Part shown: one piece after another, positions 56,331 through 64,000 of the stretch
How the letters are laid out: the number at the start of each line of letters is the position of its first letter
Position numbering within the stretch: the stretch's first letter is position 1
Made by a program: the position numbers and the translations under genes
NCBI RefSeq assembly: GCF_021462225.1
Contig: NC_061802.1
Coordinates: forward strand, 4,731,859-4,795,858
Direction: 5' to 3'
Source: Girardinichthys multiradiatus
Lineage: Eukaryota; Chordata; Actinopteri; Cyprinodontiformes; Goodeidae
Length of the DNA: 64,000 nt
Notes under the pieces: model-generated
What the model was told of the DNA's origin: nothing
The model's database searches: none
Seen by the model: only the letters and a program-made list of their open reading frames with translations

Positions 56331-57470
56331 AGAAACCAGAATCTGATCATCTGTTCCTTGTCCTAAAGGAACCTTATCTGAACATTTTTTAAAATACGAT
56401 CATAACTTTTTGAGAAATGCAAACAGACAGAGGGACAAATCTCCTTGACAGAGGTAATAACACACAAGTACCTACAATAAAATAAATAGACTAATAGAAA
56501 AAAGAAAGAAAAGCACAGCTTAAAGGAAACATCTCTCTTTGTGACAAAATAATTTGAAGCAGTTTTAAATCTCCTGGTTGATGCTTCTGAAATCAGATAC
56601 TTTGTGCAGCAGGTGAGAGTATCTGTTTTTATGTCTTAGGAATTAAAAAAAAAGACTCATGTAGGGAAGTATCAATATACCTTTCTAAAACCATGGCTCT
56701 AACAAAAGAGAAAATAATATTTGTGCATTTGTTAACAAATGTTCAAAACCTATTAAAAACACTAGATGAGTTCTCAACAACGGGTTCATAAGTTGCTAAT
56801 TGGTAACAGAAAATAGTAGACATTTTATTTATTTTGATATTTTTAGTCATTTCTGTGTTATAGGTTCTGTTAAGGTGATTATTAGTCATCATCCTGACAG
56901 TACCAAGAGTCTGGAGCTTACTTCGCTAAAGTCAAGATAAGTATTACAGAATGGTGAGCTGGGGGTCTATTTCACCAGTTAAAATAAAGTGACAAATTAC
57001 AGAACATATCACCTGGGGTGTTGTATGCATTGGGTCTTTGAAATGCTTTAAAGTATTTGGTGTTAACTCCTTTAAAAATGTTGCAATATGCTCTGGAACC
57101 TCTGGGGGCTGCCTGACTTTAAAAAGGTTTAAGACCTGGAGACACTTATCGGCCCAATCTGCAGGAAGCTTTGAACACTTGAGGAACCTCCATCCATGTA
57201 CCGATAAGTTTTACCTGCCCTTTCATTCTATTAGGATTGCCCAGTTGCCCCAGCCTCTTGCTGCAGCCCATCTGTTATCACTCACCTGTTTTGCATTCAC
57301 CAATCACCCTCCCCCAGTATTTCAGCGTAGCAGTTTCTCTGCTGAATGGAGATTAAAGCGTTTGCTGACAAGCTGTCAAGATTGATCTGAATGTATGACA
57401 TCATTAACAACTGACAAATTAAAGTGCAATAGCAACATATTGATCACTAGGGTTCTGCTTGAGACACTTC
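56331..57470. other. No gene seen
   Basis: AT-rich unique DNA. The frame 57038-57385 (115 codons) shows no family resemblance or splice context. Confidence 0.5.
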
Positions 57471-57560
57471 ATTAAATTCAATTAAGTTTAGATATATAGC
57501 TCCAAATGGCAAAAGATGGTATGTTACAGCGTTTTACAATCATGTCAAACTCATATGCAG
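57471..57560 (-). repeat. LINE-type 3' tail, decayed
   Basis: AAATTCAATTAAGTTTAG, ATATATAGCTCCAAATGGC and GTTACAGCGTTTTACAATC are a degraded version of the tail seen at 4867, same strand. Confidence 0.5.
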
Positions 57561-58009
57561 TTCTACAGAATCCAGCTTGGTCCATAAGTCTAATCAGATA
57601 GTCCATGTAGATCCAAGTACATTTCCATACTGTACATACTTCTATATAAAAATGAAAAAAGTAATTTCAGTGTTTGTGTGGAAGAGGCTTTTACTCTACA
57701 TGTCCCAGTGGTAGCAGCAGGAAATAACCAGACAGAAAAAAATCCCATACTCTGTTTTTCGGAGGCACTTTCTGTGGTTAACTTTCCAAACCCACAAAAC
57801 AAGCTAAAGCTATACATATAAAACAGTTTGACAGCTTCTTTTTAAATGATCACTAAGGAAGCATTTTACCTGCTCTAACATAGAAAAGGGTCATTTTAGA
57901 TGGAGGGGTTACTCACCATTTTAAACAGTCTTTCTGAATCCTCTGTAATCTGGACTGATTTAATTCTTATGTTTGTTTTTTGATTGGTTTGCTTGAGACA
58001 TTATCTACA
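57561..58009. other. No gene seen
   Basis: AT-rich unique DNA with a chance minus-strand frame at 57590-57817. Confidence 0.55.
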
Positions 58010-58400
58010 CCCAAGCCCAAAATTATTCATAAGCCTGGAAGATTTAGATTAAAAATTATTTTTATTCAACTAAGTAGTTTGTTTCTGTTATGAAGTGAGA
58101 TGGGCATCTCTCAAACCATAGTAAAACAATGTTACCATTTTTTACCACCTTTTCAATGATCAATGTAAACAATCCTCATTAACAATATCAAATCCTTCTT
58201 TAGTTGCTGACCAGTTTGCATCCACTGGTATTTGACGATTATCTTGATGAGCTCCAAGTATTTGAGGTTGTAAGGCCTCCTTGCCATCACCCTAATTTCT
58301 AGCTCGCTTCACAGTTTCTTTATCAGAGTCAGATTAAGCCGCTGACTGGGCCGCTCCAAAAAGTCAATATTAGGCCTAGTTAGAGAACTTTTTCATACGC
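58010..58400 (-). mobile_element. Tc1-like transposon relic, 3' part
   Basis: AAGCCCAAAATTATTCATAAG at 58013 is the terminal repeat of a fish Tc1 family. Inside are TGACCAGTTTGCATCCACTGG (58208), GATGAGCTCCAAGTATTTG (58245), GGCCTCCTTGCCATCACCC (58275) and GGGCCGCTCCAAAAAGTC (58348), the antisense of the transposase C-terminal third including the SQS/LNPIE region. No open frame remains and the rest of the gene is missing. Confidence 0.7.
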
Positions 58401-59779
58401 CATTTGGTAAATTTGCCCTGTAACAGTAAATATCAGATGAATAGATAGTTTCACCTGTAAAGCATTTTTAGAGATTGAGTCATTGCTGCTAAGACCTCCT
58501 ATCATCTCAGCAGCAATTCACCTAAACTCAGATGAGTTCGTAATTGTAAATTTTACAGGAAACTGAAACTGATTCAGATATTATAGTGTATATAGCTGAG
58601 TGTTTTCCATTCAGTATGGATGATCAGTAGTCAACCAAGTCTCAACAAAAAGATTATCATTCATTGAAAGGGTTTGGATGTTTTATTTGGCATGTATTGC
58701 AATTGGATCAATACTGAGAGAAATACTGTTTCACTCTGTGATCAACTTCTACCTGTTTCAGAGTAACATGATGTTCAAGTGAGGCTGTGTGAATTATTTT
58801 GCTCCTACCTCATCACAGATGCCTGTAAAACAGATTAAGCCACATTGTTTCTGGCCTGTTCCTCGTCGTCTGCACTATATTTCTTAATGTCACTCAAATG
58901 ATAAGTCTCCCTTTGAGCCATCTCTGATAATCTGACATCATTGCTCCACATAGATATCTCCAGTGGATATTTCTTTATTCACCAGACAAATCTGTGGGTG
59001 TGATGTCCTTATCTTAATTTCCTCTTCATCCTTACAGACGATATGGTTTGTAGAGCATCAATCACAAATTTACAAACACGCATTTTTATATGACTTGATC
59101 ATTATTAGCTGTCTTTCAAAAAAATTGGGCATGCTTTTAAATAAACCTTAATTTAGTGGGTACATGTCTGATGTCATGTTGTCATTTAGCTTCTCAATAT
59201 TTTAATTTTGACATGTCAGTAGTAAAAAAAAACTGACCTGAGAACTAGAAACCATCTGTCAGTTCCTGTCTGTTTACCATTAAGAGGCATTTGAAAAGTT
59301 ATCAATCAAGCATTTATAAAGTATGAATGGCATGGATGGCAGATTAATAATAAGACAATATCAGGATGTAGTGGTGGCTGTAGTCACATATGCATCCTGT
59401 TTAATGTTTTGTTTAATCTATGAATGGATATTGAGTCGGTCACTACAAACTTAGATTTAGGTAAACATCTAAATGATGTTATTTGATTTCTGCATGCTAA
59501 AATGTTCTTGTGTCTTCAGAGGAATGTTTGTTTTATGTTTATATGTAGAACATGCCTCACTGTAAAGGAGAACTCACTTCACTTTGTGTTGCTAAGAGGA
59601 ACACTGTCTCTGTTTAATGCACCAAACAGTAAAAAATATTTATTGGGAAAAAGCAAAATGTTGTGCACCTCAACAAGACAATAAATGATTAAAGACCGTA
59701 GTGTTTTCAGGCCTTTTTGTGTAATTTAGCATTACATAAAAAGGCGTAATCAGTAAAGACATCACAAAGCATTATTAGG
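58401..59779. other. No gene seen
   Basis: AT-rich unique DNA; only chance open frames. Confidence 0.55.
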
Positions 59780-60080
59780 AAGAGTTAGAGTAAGCTGAAG
59801 GACTGTGGGCCTGACCCCAACAATTTCTCTCCTGGTCTGCTCGCACTGTTTGTGATTCCCTCCTTAATAATAAGATGCCAACAAAGTGTGTTGTTCAGCA
59901 AATATCTGACAGCTGTGTCTGTGTATCTTCCCGGCGCCTCCTGAGCAACAGCTGCTGGACTGACCAGCCGGATGCTCTCCGCTGGTGGTCAGCACTTTGG
60001 TATCTTCAAAGCCTTAATCTTCAACTTCCACCCTCCTCTGTCTGAGAGCAGCCATGTCCATATTGAGGCAGGTGGGCTAA
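59780..60080. other. Candidate conserved non-coding block
   Basis: Mixed unique DNA with CTGCTCGCACTGTTTGTG, CCTCCTTAATAATAAGATGC, CTTCCCGGCGCCTCCTGAGC and GCCTTAATCTTCAACTTCC. No exon structure. Regulatory role conjectural. Confidence 0.25.
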
Positions 60081-61085
60081 AAAGGGCTGTTTAGATATGA
60101 AAATGTATGTCCACACTTGCAATTTTTAAAGCTTTTTTTTCCCTTCTAAAAAAGTTGTCTGTCCACACAAAAAACTTGAAAGCTGTGCTTTGCATCATCT
60201 GGTGGAATGTGTCAGTCTCAGGCCGGTGTTGAGTTTTCACAGGTCTAACCTTCACTGTCTGACTCTCCAGGGCTGCAAATTTAGAGTTCAGCTCAAATGT
60301 TTTAATGATGAACTCCTTAGGAGCAGTTTCTGCCTCCTTTTTCTCTTACACTATAAACAGCTGTTTAATCATCTGTTTTTACAGTAAAAGTCCATCAACC
60401 CTGTCATTTGTCTGTTGTCACGCATCTGAAAACTTTTTTGGGAGAAAAATAAAATTTAAATTAATTGTTTTGCTGAGTACATGTTTATTTTAAAGAATAC
60501 TTTCAAAATATGGCAGCGTTAAAAACTGTTTATTTCTACTGATGTCATTATGAGTATTAACTTGTGAGTTTAAATGTCCAACAAACATCTTCGCTTGGTA
60601 GAAATGTTTGCTTTGATTTTTTCTTGGATAAATGAGGGAACCTCTTGTGATGATTTCGCACCAGCCTCTATATGCTTTTAGTAAATAAGTAAAACTGTGG
60701 CTTGTAAAATAATATAATCAATGGTTAAACCACACATAAATATTATATTTCTCATATTTTTATTTCTATTGTTAGATCTTTAGCTTGCCATGAATGTGTT
60801 TCTTTTTATGTGTAGTTGTTGCTGAATGTGACATTTATATATTTTTAAATAAATATAAAATATGAAATCAAATAGCCAAAAAATTATTTTGACATCAGAA
60901 TGTCACACTTTATTTTTAAAATACTGAGTGTTACCATTACAGAGAAATCAGGCTTTTGCATGTGCTCCAGATGGTAACCATTTGGAGCAGAGTGAAAACC
61001 ATTGCTTTCAGTAGAATAATCCTTTATTTGACTCCGTTGTGTGGAAATGTCCAGCAAGTCACCAAATTAAAAAATAGAGTCAATC
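60081..61085. other. No gene seen
   Basis: AT-rich DNA. Words GTCCACACTTGC and GTCCACACAAAAAAC at about 60110-60175 may be ends of a small DNA element, not assignable. Open frames here are accidental. Confidence 0.5.
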
Positions 61086-61762
61086 TCTGTGTATTAAATT
61101 CTGCCTTAAATTCCAGCTATTCTCTCTGGGCCTCAGAGGTTTGTGGGACATTAGTGAACAAAATGCACCATGAAGACCAAGGAGCACAGCAGACAGATCA
61201 GGGAGAAAGTTGTAGAAAAGTTAAAAGCAGAGTAAGATTATAAAACAATATCCCTAGCTTTGAACATGTGATGAAGCACTGCTCAAACCATCATCTGAAA
61301 ATAAAAACACAATGGCACAACTGCAAACCTACCAAGACACGGCTATCCACCTAAACCAACAGCCCGAGCAAGGAGAGTATTAAAGAGGCACAGCATGGTA
61401 ACTCTGGGAGAGCTACAGAAATCCACAACGCAGGTAGGAAAACCTGTTAACAGCTTATGGTGCATTCCAGAAATCTGAACTTTATAGTTGAAAGGCAAAA
61501 ATGAAGCCATTGTACAAAAACTAAAATAAAGACAAATATGAGGTTAATGTTACAAAACTCAGAAGAGTTCAACATAAAATTGTCTGGGCTGCAGGCAAGA
61601 AAATAGTCGGAAACTATTACTGCACACCATCCCTACAAGGAAAAGAGTTGGAGGCAGCATCATGCTGTGGGGATACTTCAGCAACTTCAAGGATGCTGGT
61701 CAGGGATGACTTGAAAATGGAGCAAAGATTCACGTTCCAACAAGATGAAAAAACTGAACATA
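61086..61762 (+). mobile_element. Old Tc1-like relic, left part (split by a younger element)
   Basis: Starts with the family leader (CCAGCTATTCTCTCTGGGCC then CAGAGGTTTGTGGGACATTAG), also present at 5917-6130. Transposase words follow: GAGAAAGTTGTAGAAAAG, CTTTGAACATGTGATG, ACCTACCAAGACACGGC (HTH region), GTTGGAGGCAGCATCATG then CTGTGGGGATACTTC (the GGGSIMLWG motif), and TTCCAACAAGATG (second Asp region). It stops at the TA (61761-61762) into which the younger element inserted and resumes at 63373. Frameshifts and a large internal deletion show long inactivity. Confidence 0.85.
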
Positions 61763-63372
61763 CAGGTCCTTCTCAAAATATTAGCATATTGTGATAAAGT
61801 TCATTATTTTCCATAATGTCATGATGAAAATTTAACATTCATATATTTTAGATTCATTGCACACTAACTGAAATATTTCAGGTCTTTTATTGTCTTAATA
61901 CGGATGATTTTGGCATACAGCTCATGAAAACCCAAAATTCCTATCTCACAAAATTAGCATATCATTAAAAGGGTCTCTAAACGAGCTGTGAACCTAATCA
62001 TCTTAATCAATGAGTTAACTCTAAACACCTGCAAAAGATTCCTGAGGCCTTTAAAACTCCCAGCCTGGTTCATCACTCAAAACCCCAATCATGGGTAAGA
62101 CTGCCGACCTGACTGCTGTCCAGAAGGCCACTATTGACACCCTCAAGCAAGAGGGTAAGACACAGAAAGAAATTTCTGAACGAATAGGCTGTTCCCAGAG
62201 TGCTGTATCAAGGCACCTCAGTGGGAAGTCTGTGGGAAGGAAAAAGTGTGGCAGAAAACGCTGCACAACGAGAAGAGGTGACCGGACCCTGAGGAAGATT
62301 GTGGAGAAGGGCCGATTCCAGACCTTGGGGGACCTGCGGAAGCAGTGGACTGAGTCTGGAGTAGAAACATCCAGAGCCACCGTGCACAGGCGTGTGCAGG
62401 AAATGGGCTACAGGTACCACATTCCCCAGGTCAAGCTACTTTTGAACCAGAAACAGCGGCAGAAGCGCCTGACCTGGGCTACAGAGAAGCAGCACTGGAC
62501 TGTTGCTCAGTGGTCCAAAGTACTTTTTTCGGATGAAAGCAAATTCTGCATGTCATTCGGAAATCAAGGTGCCAGAGTCTGGAGGAAGACTGGGGAGAAG
62601 GAAATGCCAAAATGCCAGAAGTCCAGTGTCAAGTACCCACAGTCAGTGATGGTCTGGGGTGCCGTGTCAGCTGCTGGTGTTGGTCCACTGTGTTTTATCA
62701 AGGGCAGGGTCAATGCAGCTAGCTATCAGGAGATTTTGGAGCACTTCATGCTTCCATCTGCTGAAAAGCTTTATGGAGATGAAGATTTCATTTTTCAGCA
62801 CGACCAGGCACCTGCTCACAGTGCCAAAACCACTGGTAAATGGTTTACTGACTATGGTATCACTGTGCTCAATTGGCCTGCCAACTCTCCTGACCTGAAC
62901 CCCATAGAGAATCTGTGAGATATTGTAAAGAGAACGTTGAGAGACTCAAGACCCAACACTCTGGATGAGCTAAAGGCCGCTATCGAAGCATCCTGGGACT
63001 CCATAAGACCTCAGCAGTGCCACAGGCTGATTGCCTCCATGCCACGCCGCATTGAAGCAGTCATTTCTGCAAAAGGATTCCCGACCAAGTATTGAGTGCA
63101 TAACTGTACATGATTATTTGAAGGTTGATGTTTTTTGTATTAAAAACACTTTTCTTTTATTGGTCGGATGAAATATGCTAATTTTGTGAGACAGGAATTT
63201 TGGGTTTTCATGAGCTGTATGCCAAAATCATCCGTATTAAGACAATAAAAGACCTGAAATATTTCAGTTAGTGTGCAATGAATCTAAAATATTTGAATGT
63301 TAAATTTTCATCATGACATTATGGAAAATAATGAACTTTATCACAATATGCTAATATTTTGAGAAGGACCTG
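61763..63372 (+). mobile_element. Young full-length Tc1-like (DD34E) transposon
   Basis: A complete 1610-bp element with TA on each side (61761-61762, 63373-63374). Both 200-bp terminal inverted repeats (61763-61962, 63173-63372) begin CAGGTCCTTCTCAAAATATTAG; I count 2 differences between them, so it inserted recently. Each repeat carries an outer AAAATATTAGCATAT and an inner AAAATTAGCATAT, two direct-repeat copies as in IR/DR-type Tc1 elements, where they are transposase binding sites. The gene inside is open except for one stop. Confidence 0.97.
62091..63095 (+). pseudogene. Tc1-like DD34E transposase with one nonsense codon
   Basis: A cut-and-paste transposase for the surrounding element. 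ATG at 62091 begins a 334-codon frame ending at TGA 63093. HTH 1 spans about residues 8-45 (QKEISERIGCSQSAVSRHLS), followed by a basic GRKR linker near 54 and a second HTH to about 110. Catalytic residues are D148 in FSDES, D238 in QHDQAP and E273 in SPDLNPIE, with 34 residues between the last two. A single TGA at 62916-62918, directly after PIENL where Trp is normal for the family, truncates it to 275 residues just past the catalytic Glu. The remaining 59 codons are intact and in frame. No other damage is visible, so the copy died recently, or the stop is a sequencing or allelic variant. Confidence 0.95.
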
Positions 63373-63512
63373 TACTGCCAGAGCTACAATGAAATAATAA
63401 TAATTAAAAAACATTAATGTGTTAGAATGGCCCAGTTAAAGTCCAGACCTATATAAATTGAGAATCTGGCAAGACTTGGGAAAATAATTTTCCCAGACAC
63501 TTTCAATCCATC
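63373..63512 (+). mobile_element. Old Tc1-like relic, right part
   Basis: Continues the relic at 61086-61762 after the insertion: CTGCCAGAGCTACAATG, GTGTTAGAATGGCCCAG then TTAAAGTCCAGACC (the LEWPSQSPDL motif), GAGAATCTGGCAAGACTTGG (ENLWQDL) and CAGACACTTTCAATCC. It stops where LINE sequence begins. Confidence 0.82.
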
Positions 63513-63528
63513 CTTATGCCTTATGCAC

Positions 63529-64000
63529 GGTGTCCATATGTGCTCTTGGCACCAGGACACCCTATGCCGCAGTTCTATGATCGACTTTGTTGTCGTGTTG
63601 TGAGGTACACCGCCAACACTGTTTACAGTGAGGAGGGTGGGCTGTTGACCTCAACTCAAGATGTTGTGGGTTGGTGGACAGAGTACTTCAAAGACCTCCT
63701 CAATCCCACCAGCAAGTCTTCCACTGAGAAAACGGTGCCTGGGGACCCTGGGGCAGGCTCTCCAATCTCTGGTGCTTAATCACTGAGGTGATTAAGAAGC
63801 TCCTCGGTGGTAAGGCCCCGGGGGTGGATGATTCGCCCGGAGTTCTTAAGGCTCTGGATGTTGGAGGGTTGTGCTGGCTAACACAATTCTGCAGCATCGC
63901 GTGGACATCGAGGGGAGTTCCACTGGATTGGCAGACCGGGGTGGTGGTACCCCTATTCAAAAAGGAGGACCGTAGAGTGTGTTCCAACTGTAGGGGAGTC
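63529..64000 (+). mobile_element. LINE fragment, internally deleted, cut by window end
   Basis: Same LINE family as 43791-45345. GGTGTCCATATGTGC, GGCACCAGGACACCC and GATCGACTTTGTTGTCGTG (63529-63603) encode the end of the endonuclease domain (WHQDTL..SSMIDFVVV). Without the several hundred bases normally between, the sequence then jumps at about 63604 to the segment before the RT: TANTVYSEEGGLL, VVGWWTEYFKDLLNPT, GSPISGA. After a stop at 63777-63779 it continues as KKLLGGKAPGVDD, AWTSRGVPLDWQTGVVVPLF and KKEDRRVCSN, the early RT motifs. The EN part and the RT part are in different phases. It runs past the right edge. Confidence 0.88.

Overview
The window looks like non-coding DNA from a bony fish, probably a percomorph teleost. 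The evidence is the repeat content: many Tc1/mariner relics of the kind seen in fish, tRNA-derived SINEs, hAT-type miniature elements, a fish-type LINE, and LINE/SINE tails ending in GCGCTATATAAATAAA. There are also long (CA)n/(TG)n arrays. I recognise no host protein-coding exon, so this is either intergenic DNA (a gene desert) or the inside of a very large intron. Nothing prokaryotic is present.

Mobile elements make up almost all of the recognisable content. I see eleven Tc1-like copies. Eight are decayed: 4.3 kb, 5.9 kb, 10.2 kb, 25.7 kb, 38 kb (minus), 46.6 kb, 58 kb (minus), and 61.1 kb (split). One is a solo 3' end at 21.7 kb. Two are full length. The full-length element at 33105-34677 has 38 residues between its second and third catalytic residues (DD38E, the Intruder type). 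Four stop codons and no frameshift break its transposase. The element at 61763-63372 is DD34E, has 200-bp inverted repeats that are almost identical, and carries a single nonsense codon; it is the youngest insertion seen. It sits at a TA inside an older Tc1 relic, and a truncated LINE runs off the right edge just beyond, giving a three-layer nest.

Other repeats are a 433-bp hAT-like miniature element with 8-bp target duplications (37501-37933), a 691-bp palindrome-ended element (13653-14343), a small inverted-repeat element (6914-7110), and a Penelope-like fragment (27850-28288). There are also two copies of one LINE (43791-45345 minus, 63529-64000 plus), four tRNA-type SINE copies, and several LINE tails. 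A 299-bp telomere-like repeat occurs twice in opposite orientations (8145-8443 and 40804-41102) with 7 mismatches and no indels. A further repeat pair at 20.85 kb and 32.5 kb I could not classify.

Between the repeats lie several compositionally distinct, non-repetitive blocks (2.2, 9.2, 12.2, 14.6, 20.4, 30.2-31.4, 35.7-36.8, 40, 42.7, 51.5, 54 and 59.8 kb). They are richer in mixed-sequence words and homeodomain-type TAATTA cores than the AT-rich background. They could be conserved regulatory elements, but that needs comparison with other fish genomes. One 24-nt interval at 30858-30881 has very good splice signals on both sides and is offered as a candidate microexon.
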